Of a stretch of DNA of 64,000 bases, positions 7,420 to 16,289 are shown one piece after another. Within the stretch, counting starts at the first letter, position 1, and each line of letters opens with the position of its first letter. This DNA is from Paenibacillus sp. MBLB1832 (lineage in GTDB: Bacteria; Bacillota; Bacilli; Paenibacillales; NBRC-103111), in NCBI RefSeq assembly GCF_032271945.1, contig NZ_CP130319.1:3367001-3431000 (forward strand), in the 5' to 3' direction. Position numbers and translations under genes: made by a program. Below the pieces are notes generated by a model. That model did no database searches. It was given only the letters and a program-made list of their open reading frames with translations, and was not told where the DNA came from.

Positions 7420-8448
7420 TTAAATGCGCGTCATCGGAAGCTCTTCCATTTCATGCGTGCGTACTCGCCCCATAAGATCACGAACAGCAAGTTGTGGTGA
7501 TTTCCCTTCAAATAACACATTATGTAACTCATTCGTTATGGGCATGGTGACACCGTATTGGCGAGATAAGTCATACGCTGCTTTCGTCGTTTTCACGCCT
7601 TCTACAACCATTCCCATCTCCTTTAGGACATCGTCCAATTGGATACCCTCGGCTAATCTACTTCCTGCTCGATAATTCCGGCTATGTAAACTAGTACACG
7701 TAGCAATTAAATCACCGATTCCAGCTAGCCCAGCAAATGTTAATGGATTTGCCCCCATAGCAGTGCCCAGCCGTGTAATCTCCGCAAGCCCCCGTGTCAC
7801 GAGCGCAGCTTTGGCATTATCGCCAAATCCAAGCCCATCCGTTAAGCCCGCACCGAGACCAATAATATTTTTCAGCGCGCCGCCTACTTCTACGCCTGCA
7901 ACATCCGGATTCGTATAGACGCGGAAGTAATTAGTTATGAGCAAATCCTGTGCGGCTTCCGCCGCTTCCAGTTGCTGCGCAGCCACGACGACTGTCGTCG
8001 GCATCTTGCAAATCACTTCTTCTGCATGGCTCGGCCCTGACAGGACGACGAAACGGTTCGGATCCATGTCGGGCAACTCATCAGCCAGCACCTCGGTCAT
8101 CCGCTTCAAGGTGCCAGTCTCGAACCCTTTGGTCGCATGAATGATTAAAGCATCCTTCTTCACAAAAGGACGAATACGCGAAGCTACATCGCGCATGCCA
8201 GCTGATGGTACCACCATCACGATGGCATCCGCATCCTGCACAGCATCTTGCAGCGAGTTAGTCGCTACAATGGCAGGCGAGAGGGTTACATCTTTTAGAA
8301 ATCGTGTATTGGTATGTTTGTCATTAATTTCTTGCACTTGCTCTTCGTTGCGAGACCATAGAAGTACGTTCATCCCATTATCTGCTAATACAGAAGCGAG
8401 AGCAGTCCCCCAACTTCCAGCTACAAGGACCGATACTTTTTTTGACAC
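7420..8448 (-). CDS. gpsA: Glycerol-3-phosphate dehydrogenase [NAD(P)+]
   Basis: The protein has 342 residues. It reduces dihydroxyacetone phosphate to sn-glycerol-3-phosphate for phospholipid synthesis. The family blocks are present: GALKNIIGLGAGLTDGLGF with the catalytic Lys, AGIGDLIATCTS, and SRNYRAG. The nucleotide-binding loop reads VLVAGSWGTALA, so the first Gly of the usual GAGSWGT motif is Val. The start is GTG at 8448 with GGAGGGG upstream. It is followed by spoVIF and preceded 42 bases away by plsY, the next enzyme to use its product. Confidence 0.95.
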   Translation of the reverse strand: MSKKVSVLVAGSWGTALASVLADNGMNVLLWSRNEEQVQEINDKHTNTRFLKDVTLSPAIVATNSLQDAVQDADAIVMVVPSAGMRDVASRIRPFVKKDALIIHATKGFETGTLKRMTEVLADELPDMDPNRFVVLSGPSHAEEVICKMPTTVVVAAQQLEAAEAAQDLLITNYFRVYTNPDVAGVEVGGALKNIIGLGAGLTDGLGFGDNAKAALVTRGLAEITRLGTAMGANPLTFAGLAGIGDLIATCTSLHSRNYRAGSRLAEGIQLDDVLKEMGMVVEGVKTTKAAYDLSRQYGVTMPITNELHNVLFEGKSPQLAVRDLMGRVRTHEMEELPMTRI

Positions 8449-8490
8449 GGATTCCCCTCCTATGACGTTGTTGCACTGCATGCCGATTAA

Positions 8491-9093
8491 CTAAGCCCTT
8501 TTCTGGCCTAGTTTATTTTCTTTCCCTTGAATCAGTTTCACAATGTTCGTGCGATGACGCAAGATCGCAAAAGCACAAAGAAGAATACTTATCCAGAAAT
8601 CAGGTAAAGGCCGGTCCATTCCCCAAATTAATATAGGTAAAAGTGCAGTAAGGATAAGGGAACCGAGCGATACGAAGCGAGTAATCGCGATAATGACAAT
8701 TGCCGTTAGTCCTGCAATCAACGTAGGCAGGAAGCAAAGTGTAGCCATGACACCAATCGTGGTGGCAATCCCTTTACCTCCTCGGAAGCCGAAATACACA
8801 GGCCAGTTATGGCCGATAATCGCAGCTAACCCACAAAGAACGCGAACCCATATGTCATCGGATCCAGGCGCAGCCCAGACTCCTAGCAGTACGGCGACGA
8901 CACCTTTCAAAGCATCTAGCAGTAGAACGAGTATGGCAGGACCTTTCCCTAGGACGCGAAGCGTATTGGTTGCCCCTGCATTTCCACTGCCATGCTTACG
9001 GATGTCAATGCCTTTGAACCATTTTCCGAATAAATAACTAAAGCTTATGGATCCAAGTAAATAGCCCACTACGATGGTTATGATCGAAAGCAA
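8491..9093 (-). CDS. plsY: Acyl-phosphate:glycerol-3-phosphate acyltransferase
   Basis: The protein has 200 residues and five to six membrane helices. It transfers an acyl group from acyl-phosphate to glycerol-3-phosphate, the first step of phospholipid synthesis. The family signatures are clear: GYLLGSISFSYLFGK, HGSGNAGATNTLRVLG, and GHNWPVYFGFRGGKGIAT. The start is TTG with GGAGATG upstream. It is followed by gpsA, which supplies its substrate; B. subtilis keeps plsY apart from gpsA. Confidence 0.95.
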   Translation of the reverse strand: MLSIITIVVGYLLGSISFSYLFGKWFKGIDIRKHGSGNAGATNTLRVLGKGPAILVLLLDALKGVVAVLLGVWAAPGSDDIWVRVLCGLAAIIGHNWPVYFGFRGGKGIATTIGVMATLCFLPTLIAGLTAIVIIAITRFVSLGSLILTALLPILIWGMDRPLPDFWISILLCAFAILRHRTNIVKLIQGKENKLGQKRA

Positions 9094-9106
9094 GTTTCAA
9101 CATCTC

Positions 9107-10432
9107 CTATTCTCTGTCCGAAGTTTTCCTACGGCTTAAGATTCGAATTGGCGTTCCTTCGAAACCAAATGCAGCACGGATCTTATTGTCCAAATAACGC
9201 TCGTAAGAGAAGTGCATGAGCTCAGGCTCATTCACGAAGAGTACAAAGACGGGAGGCTTCACCGCAACTTGTGTCACATAATTGATCCGCAGACGCTTCC
9301 CTTTATCTGTTGGCGGCGGGTTATAAGCAACCGCATCGGAAATAACGTCATTGAGCAAATGCGTCTGAACACGCAATGCATGGTTCTCAGCAGCTTGTAC
9401 GATGACTGGCAGCAACTTATGCAAACGCTGCGTCGTTTTGGCTGAAACAAATACAATCGGCGCGTAGCTCAAAAACAGGAAGTGATCGCGAATCGTCGTT
9501 GTGAAATGCTGCATCGTCTTATCATCTTTCTCCACGATATCCCATTTGTTTACGACAATGACAATCGCTTTTCCTGCTTCATGCGCATAACCAGCGATAT
9601 GCTTATCTTGATCAATGATCCCTTCTTGACCGTCGATGACAACCAACACAACATCCGCACGTTCAATCGCCTTCATCGCGCGCATGACACTGTATTTCTC
9701 CGTGTTTTCATACACTTTGCCACGCTTACGCATACCAGCGGTATCGATAATAACGAATTGCTGCCCATCCCGTTCAAAAGGCGTATCAATGGCATCACGC
9801 GTTGTTCCCGCGATATCGCTCACAATGACTCGCTCTTCCCCAAGAATCGCGTTCGTCATCGAAGATTTACCAACATTCGGTCGACCGATCAAGGCAAACT
9901 TGATGACCTCTTCGCCGTATTCATCATCTTTTTTATCCGGGAATAAATTACAGACGACCTCTAACAGATCACCAATCCCAATACCGTGGGAGCCGGAAAT
10001 GCCGACAGGATCCCCGAATCCAAGAGAATAGAATTCATAAATATCGTCTTGGCGAGCCAAATTATCTACTTTGTTGACAGCCAATACTACTGGTTTCTTC
10101 GAGCGGAATAACAGCTGTGCGACTTCCTCATCAGACGGGGTCACGCCTGCCTTGGCATCTACCATGAACACAATGACATCCGCTTCTTCGATCGCAAGCT
10201 CCGCTTGAATACGAACGGATTTCATAATCGTATCATCGCCTTCGATCTCAATCCCGCCTGTATCGATAACACTGAACGATGTGTTTAACCATTCGCCCAC
10301 TCCATAGAGACGATCACGCGTAACGCCTGGTTTATCTTCTACAATCGCCATGCGATCGCCAACAATTCGATTGAAAATGGTGGACTTTCCGACATTCGGT
10401 CGGCCAACAATTGCAAGTACGGGTCTAGCCAA
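9107..10432 (-). CDS. der: Ribosome-associated GTPase Der (EngA)
   Basis: The protein has 441 residues with two tandem GTPase domains and a C-terminal KH-like domain. It acts in maturation of the 50S subunit. Each G domain has GRPNVGKS and DTxG ([15 protein letters not shown]), plus NKVD and NKWD. The start is TTG at 10432 with AAGGAGTG upstream; this gives [13 protein letters not shown] as in the family, whereas the longer frame to 10468 adds unrelated residues. It is followed 14 bases later by plsY. Confidence 0.96.
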   Translation of the reverse strand: MARPVLAIVGRPNVGKSTIFNRIVGDRMAIVEDKPGVTRDRLYGVGEWLNTSFSVIDTGGIEIEGDDTIMKSVRIQAELAIEEADVIVFMVDAKAGVTPSDEEVAQLLFRSKKPVVLAVNKVDNLARQDDIYEFYSLGFGDPVGISGSHGIGIGDLLEVVCNLFPDKKDDEYGEEVIKFALIGRPNVGKSSMTNAILGEERVIVSDIAGTTRDAIDTPFERDGQQFVIIDTAGMRKRGKVYENTEKYSVMRAMKAIERADVVLVVIDGQEGIIDQDKHIAGYAHEAGKAIVIVVNKWDIVEKDDKTMQHFTTTIRDHFLFLSYAPIVFVSAKTTQRLHKLLPVIVQAAENHALRVQTHLLNDVISDAVAYNPPPTDKGKRLRINYVTQVAVKPPVFVLFVNEPELMHFSYERYLDNKIRAAFGFEGTPIRILSRRKTSDRE

Positions 10433-10540
10433 TTTACATTCACTCCTTCGAATTCCATGATGTTTCATGGAAAATTACGCAACTTACATCATAACAAAAA
10501 AGACACGCCTTGGCTAATCTCTTTTGAGACTTCGAATCCG

Positions 10541-11167
10541 CTATTCGCGATTGGACCCATTCCGATTCATCCATTGCTTCCACACAGAACGACAACTATT
10601 ATACGCAAACTGCACCATAATCGTAATCGTTCTTGCGGTAAAGACCGTAAGCCACCATTGATCTTGGAAGCCAGCTAGTCCAAGCATTTGATTCCCATCC
10701 ACCTTATGAATGCCAGATTGATATAAATCACCTAATAGGTAGCCGATCGAAATAGCACCAATCTGCTCCCAAGCGTTCCGCTGCAAGACGACGGCTACCA
10801 GAGCTAGTACAAGGGCCGATTGCCAAGCAGAATTCCGTACGATGAGAATAGGGTCCATCACAAGCAACTGCTCAACTAAAAAATGCAATGACCCCAGCAG
10901 AAGTCCAATCGAGAGTAGATGAAGCTTATGGATAAACCCTTGAGTCACATAGAGAATGAGCAGTGCGAGGGCGAGAACAACGAAATAGACGACTTGAATA
11001 TGTACTTGACGAATCACAACAGTTAACCTCATGCCGATTAACCATGAGACAAAAAAAAGAAGCATACCTTTATGCGAGATACTTCTTATGTATAGCTCCT
11101 TCCATCCGCTGGCAAGTAAAATCAGCATAATGCAAAGAAGAATGAGCGACAAATAACCAGCATTCAT
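10541..11167 (-). CDS. YphA-like polytopic membrane protein
   Basis: The protein has 208 residues and about seven hydrophobic helices. The ATG at 11167 has AGGTGG six bases upstream; the longer frame to 11200 lacks such a site. Size, membrane character and position directly upstream of der match B. subtilis YphA, whose function is unknown. I recognise no motif, so the name rests on synteny. Confidence 0.6.
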   Translation of the reverse strand: MNAGYLSLILLCIMLILLASGWKELYIRSISHKGMLLFFVSWLIGMRLTVVIRQVHIQVVYFVVLALALLILYVTQGFIHKLHLLSIGLLLGSLHFLVEQLLVMDPILIVRNSAWQSALVLALVAVVLQRNAWEQIGAISIGYLLGDLYQSGIHKVDGNQMLGLAGFQDQWWLTVFTARTITIMVQFAYNSCRSVWKQWMNRNGSNRE

Positions 11168-11296
11168 AATCAAACCACCTAATTTACACAGCGATCTCAT
11201 CCATCCTTGTTGGATAGGGGCTGCGGATCTTCAGTCCCCCTGCTCCTGGAGAAGAGAAGGGAAAACTGCCTGATCCTTAGTATGGCAATTATTTGA

Positions 11297-12355
11297 TTAT
11301 TTACTCTGATTGCTTCGCGCTGCGTATGAAGTTAGGTTAATACCGCGAGCCTGACACCACTCAGCTGTCTCCCCCATGATAACCACAGGGCATCCTGACA
11401 AAGCTTGGATCGAATTAGCGCCTAGCGCCGTCATAATCAGAATAAGTCCTTGATGAAGCTCTTTCGCGAAGCTGTGAAGGGCATCGGCCCCCTCAGTTTG
11501 CAGTACTTTCAGAAAAGCGCCTGCCATCCCAACCGCAGATGCGCCTATGGTTAACGCTTTCGCCGCCTCTATGGCATTCGTAATTCCGCCAGATGCGATG
11601 ACAGAGCCAGTTGGATATACCGACAGCGCCTCCAGCAAAGAGATGCTGGTTGGTGTCCCCCAATCATTCAGCCATGCTAAGGCTGAGGGGCGTCTCGCAT
11701 TCTCAATGGCTGCGAAATTCGTGCCGCCAGATCCGCCAACATCGAGCGTTTTCACGCCGATCTCCTGCAATTGTTTGGCATTACTCCGTGAAATGCCGAA
11801 ACCTACTTCCTTCACTATGATCGGCACTGGTGAGTGACGAACGATGGTCTCAATTCGGCTCAACATGCCGACAAAGCTTCGATCCCCTTCGGGCATTATC
11901 AACTCTTGCATAACATTCAAGTGAATTTGCAACGCATTCGCCTCAATCATCTCGATTGCACGAAGCGCTTGATCCAAGGTTGCCTCGCTACCTAAATTAG
12001 CGAAGATAATCCCTTTTGGGTTTTCCCGTCGGACCACTTCATAACTCGGCGCTACTTCCTTATTCTTAATCGCCGACATTTGAGAACCAACGGCCATGGG
12101 CATGCCTGTTTCTCTAGCGAGTATGGCCAGTTCGCGATTGATACTCTCTGTCTCATGGGCCCCGCCGGTCATTGCATTAATTAAAATCGGCGAACTCATA
12201 GTGAGATCGCCGATAGTCGTTGTTAAAGCAATATGATCCGTCGAAGTCTCAGGAAGACAGTTATGCACAAGCTTGATATCCGACAGCCCTTGCTGCCGGG
12301 ATTGACCAAGCTCTAGCGCGTAATGGACATGCTCCATTTTACGTGAGATGCGCAT
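11297..12355 (-). CDS. fni: Type 2 isopentenyl-diphosphate isomerase (FMN)
   Basis: The protein has 352 residues. It interconverts isopentenyl and dimethylallyl diphosphate using reduced FMN. The typical opening RKMEHVHYAL, the MTGGA block (INAMTGGAHET), and the phosphate/flavin-binding loops VGGSGGTNFAAIE and ASGGI are present. A GGAGG site precedes the ATG. It lies between the S1 protein gene and the YphA-like gene, the same neighbourhood as B. subtilis ypgA/fni. Confidence 0.94.
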   Translation of the reverse strand: MRISRKMEHVHYALELGQSRQQGLSDIKLVHNCLPETSTDHIALTTTIGDLTMSSPILINAMTGGAHETESINRELAILARETGMPMAVGSQMSAIKNKEVAPSYEVVRRENPKGIIFANLGSEATLDQALRAIEMIEANALQIHLNVMQELIMPEGDRSFVGMLSRIETIVRHSPVPIIVKEVGFGISRSNAKQLQEIGVKTLDVGGSGGTNFAAIENARRPSALAWLNDWGTPTSISLLEALSVYPTGSVIASGGITNAIEAAKALTIGASAVGMAGAFLKVLQTEGADALHSFAKELHQGLILIMTALGANSIQALSGCPVVIMGETAEWCQARGINLTSYAARSNQSK

Positions 12356-12382
12356 ACCTTTACCTCCTAGAAATTGGATCTA

Positions 12383-13693
12383 TTATTTTTTGAATTTAGC
12401 CAGCTTCTCACCAAAACGCTCACCAAGCGTCATGGACATGCCTTGGTTGCTCAAGGAAACATTCTCGTTTCCAGCAATTTCTTTCTGGTGGCTAGCGCTA
12501 TTACCGCGGTCGCGATCGCCGCGAGGCTGTCTTTCTCTTTCTGGCTTGCCCGCAGCAGGCGCAGCTGCACTAGCTGGCGCTTCAGGTGCATCTTCTGTTT
12601 CTTTGATGCTCAGGCTTACACGTTTCTCAGCCGAGTTAATTTCGAGTATTTTTACTTGAACTTCTTGACCTTCTTTCAATACTTCGTGAGGCGTACCGAT
12701 GTGACGGTGTGCGATTTGAGAAATGTGCACAAGACCTTCAACACCAGGCGCTACTTCAACAAATGCACCAAAAGCGGCAAGACGCTTCACTGTACCAGTT
12801 ACGATATCGCCAGCTTTGAAATCATTCTCAACATTGGACCATGGACCTGCTTGAGTCGCTTTGATGCTTAGGGAAATTTTGTCGTTGGATGGATCAAGTT
12901 TAAGGATTTGCACCTTCACTTTGTCGCCTTCTTTAACAACATCAGACGCTTGACCTACATGGTGCCAAGCAAGCTCGGAAATGTGGACAAGTCCGTCAAT
13001 TCCGCCGATATCAACGAAAGCACCGAATTGTGTTAAGCGTTGAACTGTACCGTCCAATACTTGACCAACTTGAAGCCCTTCGACAATTTTCTTTTTGTTT
13101 GCTTCGAACTCTTCATCTAGTACATCTTTTTGGGAAAGAATGACTTTATTTTTCTCGCGATCGATTTCTTTCACACGAAGACGCAATGTGCGGCCTTTGT
13201 ATGCGGAGAAATCCTCAACGAATTGACGCTCTACCATGGAAGCAGGTACGAAACCACGTACGCCAATATCCACTACAAGTCCACCTTTTACAACTTCAGC
13301 GACAGCCGCTTCAATAATTTCTTTGCTTTCTAGTTGACCTTGCAGCGTTTCCCATGCTTTCGCATTATCAACGACACGCTTGGACAATACTAATGTTTCT
13401 TTCGCGTCGTTAATCGAAACAACTTTCAATTCAACTTCTTGGCCAAGTTCAACCGCTTGCCCAGCTTCACTTACGCTAACCGAAGAAAGCTCGCGAATTG
13501 GGATAACACCATCGTATTTGTAACCGATATCTACGAAAGCTTGATCAGCATCAATTTTAACAATTTTACCTCGGACAGTTGCACCTTTCTTCAACACAGG
13601 CACATTGTTAAGCGCGTGTTCAGCTTCTGCTTGGGATACTGCTGTTTCTTGAGCTTCTTGCGTTTGATCTTCAACTTTTACTTCATCTGACAT
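12383..13693 (-). CDS. rpsA: S1-type RNA-binding protein (30S ribosomal protein S1 homologue)
   Basis: The protein has 436 residues with four S1 OB-fold repeats (about residues 35-110, 120-190, 205-275, 290-365), each with the G-x-F-V-D/E pattern such as FGAFVDIGGIDGLVHIS. The C-terminal tail is Ala/Pro then Arg/Asp-rich (ERERQPRGDRDRGN) and probably disordered. Firmicute versions (YpfD) have four repeats instead of the six of E. coli, and their role in translation is less certain. The ATG at 13693 follows GAGGAGG. Confidence 0.92.
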   Translation of the reverse strand: MSDEVKVEDQTQEAQETAVSQAEAEHALNNVPVLKKGATVRGKIVKIDADQAFVDIGYKYDGVIPIRELSSVSVSEAGQAVELGQEVELKVVSINDAKETLVLSKRVVDNAKAWETLQGQLESKEIIEAAVAEVVKGGLVVDIGVRGFVPASMVERQFVEDFSAYKGRTLRLRVKEIDREKNKVILSQKDVLDEEFEANKKKIVEGLQVGQVLDGTVQRLTQFGAFVDIGGIDGLVHISELAWHHVGQASDVVKEGDKVKVQILKLDPSNDKISLSIKATQAGPWSNVENDFKAGDIVTGTVKRLAAFGAFVEVAPGVEGLVHISQIAHRHIGTPHEVLKEGQEVQVKILEINSAEKRVSLSIKETEDAPEAPASAAAPAAGKPERERQPRGDRDRGNSASHQKEIAGNENVSLSNQGMSMTLGERFGEKLAKFKK

Positions 13694-13842
13694 GAGATTA
13701 GCCTCCTCTATTAACAACCAACAATACTAATTTATAAGTCACAAAGCAGTATGAAGCTCCTACTTTGTTTCAAACATATCCATAAGATTCAAATCCTGTA
13801 AGGTTAGTATAATTCCAAGGTTTCAATTCCATACATGACGGA

Positions 13843-14424
13843 TTAAGCATCACTCGTCATCTTATGTAGTCGACGGATTTCAGTCATAATGGCTTCCGTC
13901 GCTAATTCCAAATCTTCTGAGCTTGAACCTGCATATGCACTTAAATCCAATGGCTTCCCATAGACGATCGTCATGCGGCGGAAAATGGAATAGTTGCCAA
14001 CGATGGCAACAGGAACGACGGCTGCGCCTGCTTTGAGAGCTAGACTAGCTGCGCCCTTCTTCCCCATGCCTCCTGCGTTACTTCTCGTGCCCTCTGGAAA
14101 CACGCCTAGCATGTTGCCATCCTTGAGCAGTTGCACCGCAAGTCGAATGGACTCTCTGCTCACACCCCCGCGTTTGACAGGAAATGCGCCGACTTTGGAA
14201 ATAATGGAGCCAAGCACTGGAATCTCAAACAATTCAGCTTTGGCCATGAAATGAACTTTCCTTCGAAGGGGTGTTCCAAGGAAGGGAGGATCCAATAAGC
14301 TTGTATGATTTCCACACAGAACTACTGCGCCATTTGCAGGGACATTCTCCATCCCGATCGCACGCATTCGAAAAAACACAGTGAAAATGAATCGAAATAA
14401 GGCTCTTCCGATACGGTACAGCAT
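13843..14424 (-). CDS. plsC: 1-acyl-sn-glycerol-3-phosphate acyltransferase (PlsC family)
   Basis: The protein has 193 residues. The catalytic H-x4-D motif is in CGNHTSLLDPPF, and the substrate-binding FPEGTRS block follows. It probably converts lysophosphatidate to phosphatidate at the membrane. The ATG at 14424 is 1 base past the cmk stop, with GGAGGTG inside the end of cmk, so the two are translationally linked. The cmk-plsC-rpsA order is typical of Paenibacillus and Clostridium-like genomes. Confidence 0.92.
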   Translation of the reverse strand: MLYRIGRALFRFIFTVFFRMRAIGMENVPANGAVVLCGNHTSLLDPPFLGTPLRRKVHFMAKAELFEIPVLGSIISKVGAFPVKRGGVSRESIRLAVQLLKDGNMLGVFPEGTRSNAGGMGKKGAASLALKAGAAVVPVAIVGNYSIFRRMTIVYGKPLDLSAYAGSSSEDLELATEAIMTEIRRLHKMTSDA

Positions 14425-14425
14425 C

Positions 14426-15109
14426 TTATTTCCCACCTCCGACTTTGTTCTTGCAAAGCCCAAGGATTTCGTCGACGACTTCAGTAATCGTCATGGACGT
14501 GCTGTCCATTAACACGGCATCGTGCGCTTTGCGAAGGGGCGAAATTTCGCGTGCTTCATCAAATTGGTCCCGACGTGCAATATCTTGCTCCAACTCCGAA
14601 AGTGTTAGTGTATTCGTACCACTTTCCTGCAGTTCTTTGAATCGGCGCTCTGCGCGCTCCTTCACGCTAGCTGTCAGAAACACTTTTATTTCTGCATCTG
14701 GCATCACATGCGTCCCGATATCACGTCCGTCCATCACAACACCTTTGGAAACGGTCATTTGCTGTTGTAACGCAACTAACAATTGACGCACCGCACCATA
14801 GCTGGCAATTTGCGATACATGTGCCGTCACTTCCGCTGAACGAATCGCTTTCGTCACATCTACCCCATCTACGAATACTTGCTGCCCTTCTTCGCCTGGT
14901 ATAAGCTCAATCTTCATGCGATTGGCTAACGCAGCCACTTCGGTTTCTTGCTCTGGTCGCAGCCCTTCTTGCTGTACTTTCCATGTTACTGCCCGATACA
15001 TGGCTCCTGTATCCACGTAAATAAAACCAAGCGCTCTGGCAACCAAACGAGCAATGGTGCTTTTACCGGCTCCAGCAGGACCATCTAAGGCAATATTGAA
15101 CTTATCCAA
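14426..15109 (-). CDS. cmk: Cytidylate kinase
   Basis: The protein has 227 residues. It phosphorylates CMP and dCMP. The P-loop GPAGAGKST is at residues 10-18, and VDTGAMYRAVT and MDGRDIGTHVMPDA are the family's nucleotide-binding blocks. The start is TTG with GGAGGAAGGG upstream. It heads a cmk-plsC-rpsA run. Confidence 0.96.
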   Translation of the reverse strand: MDKFNIALDGPAGAGKSTIARLVARALGFIYVDTGAMYRAVTWKVQQEGLRPEQETEVAALANRMKIELIPGEEGQQVFVDGVDVTKAIRSAEVTAHVSQIASYGAVRQLLVALQQQMTVSKGVVMDGRDIGTHVMPDAEIKVFLTASVKERAERRFKELQESGTNTLTLSELEQDIARRDQFDEAREISPLRKAHDAVLMDSTSMTITEVVDEILGLCKNKVGGGK

Positions 15110-15151
15110 GCTGCCCTTCCTCCTAACAATAACTCACAGTACATTACGTAC

Positions 15152-15174
15152 AAAAAAGCAGGCACTTGCCTGCT
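15152..15174 (-). terminator. Terminator of the YpfB-like gene
   Basis: The stem AGCAGGCA/TGCCTGCT with a very short loop is followed by six T on the minus strand. Confidence 0.8.
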
Positions 15175-15248
15175 AATTACTTGAAATTATACCACACAAC
15201 AAGGTCATATGCAAAACTTGGCACGTCATTCCGATGGAATGCGAACGC

Positions 15249-15470
15249 TTAAGAGCGTTCCTTGGAAGACGGCTGAGCCACGATATAAGGTTGTCCTTCC
15301 AAGGGTTCAACACGGGTAAAATGCCTGCGAATATACGCATTCTGCAGCAGGACTTGTACACACACGAGGAGGATCAAACATACGATCACGGCTCGAATGA
15401 GCATCCTTTCCATTTTTGCAGAAAATCGGATAAATAGTTGCTCATATTCTTGGGGCTCTTGTTCAGACAT
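15249..15470 (-). CDS. ypfB: YpfB-like small membrane protein
   Basis: The protein has 73 residues with one transmembrane helix (about residues 24-46, MLIRAVIVCLILLVCVQVLL) and a basic outer or inner tail. The sequence around the helix (ERMLIRAVIV, LLQNAYIRRH) and the place between cmk and the PilZ gene match the YpfB (DUF5359) family. The function is unknown. Confidence 0.65.
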   Translation of the reverse strand: MSEQEPQEYEQLFIRFSAKMERMLIRAVIVCLILLVCVQVLLQNAYIRRHFTRVEPLEGQPYIVAQPSSKERS

Positions 15471-15537
15471 GGGATCACGCTCCTGCCAACAATCAAATCT
15501 GCTTAGCAGTATTCCCTTTCCCCGTGCGTCTCATGCC

Positions 15538-16191
15538 TTAGCGTTTACGGAAATCCATTTGCCTTTCGAAGCAGAATCGAATCAGTTTCTGACGCTCGCG
15601 ATCCGCGATTTCAGCAAACCGAATCATGACCAATTGCCGGCCTGTATCCGTCATTTTCACACGAACAACCTCGCCTGAGAAAGGAATGTGCTCTATGGTA
15701 CCATTTTTGAAAGGCGCGAGTACCCAACAAGAAACGATAGCATTCAAACCAATCGGAATATGTCCTTCGCAGATGAAAGAAATCCCGCCGCCGCCAACAT
15801 CGTCCGTCACGCCAATAAATTGGATTTGATCGGACAGTTTGACCGCAATTTCCAGCTCCGCCAACACACGCAAGAAGTTTCTTCGTTGAACTTGTGTAAT
15901 CGCGCTAAGCTCGGGTACACGCAGTTCAATGAGTCGAATGACATCTTCCTTAAAACCAATAACCTCCGTTGTGAAATAATGCTTCACTCCGCCTTGTCCA
16001 AGGAAGTGGGCACTGATTTCATCCCCTTGATACATTTTTTTAAGTCGACCTGTCTTCTCGTTAATCGGGATTTCAATAATGATCGCCTGTTCAGTCACAT
16101 CAGCAATCCTCGACTTATATTCGATTTTGGACTCTTCTTCATCAATGCTGTTCGTTTGCATATGTAATATCTGGTTGACTTTAGGAAGCAA
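15538..16191 (-). CDS. motI: PilZ-domain c-di-GMP flagellar brake (YpfA/MotI type)
   Basis: The protein has 217 residues: an N-terminal YcgR-like domain and a C-terminal PilZ domain. The c-di-GMP motifs are QRRNFLR (RxxxR) and DDVGGGGISF, the latter in the place of D/N-x-S-x-x-G, with Gly replacing Ser. In B. subtilis MotI binds c-di-GMP and disengages the flagellar stator. The TTG at 16191 has GGAGG 8 bases upstream and gives the family's usual N-terminus; the ATG at 16242 has no such site. The Ser-to-Gly change may weaken ligand binding. Confidence 0.85.
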   Translation of the reverse strand: MLPKVNQILHMQTNSIDEEESKIEYKSRIADVTEQAIIIEIPINEKTGRLKKMYQGDEISAHFLGQGGVKHYFTTEVIGFKEDVIRLIELRVPELSAITQVQRRNFLRVLAELEIAVKLSDQIQFIGVTDDVGGGGISFICEGHIPIGLNAIVSCWVLAPFKNGTIEHIPFSGEVVRVKMTDTGRQLVMIRFAEIADRERQKLIRFCFERQMDFRKR

Positions 16192-16251
16192 TTTCTGCAC
16201 CTCCGCTAAAAATGATGCTTTAATTATACCATGCTCATCCATTTTGGATAT

Positions 16252-16282
16252 AAAAAAAAGAAGCAGGCTATTCCCCTGCTCC
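16252..16282 (-). terminator. Terminator of ypeB
   Basis: The stem AGCAGG/CCTGCT with a 7-base loop is followed by TCTTTTTTTT on the minus strand, 8 bases past the ypeB stop. Confidence 0.8.
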
Positions 16283-16289
16283 TCTTCCC

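Noticed and set aside
7314..7420. Sigma-G promoter before spoVIF
   Set aside because: CATACTA fits the -10 consensus, but no acceptable -35 lies 17-18 bases upstream.
12374..12871. Plus-strand open frames opposite rpsA, spoIVA, resE and ribD
   Set aside because: They lack ribosome sites and family resemblance; they are antisense shadows of conserved genes.
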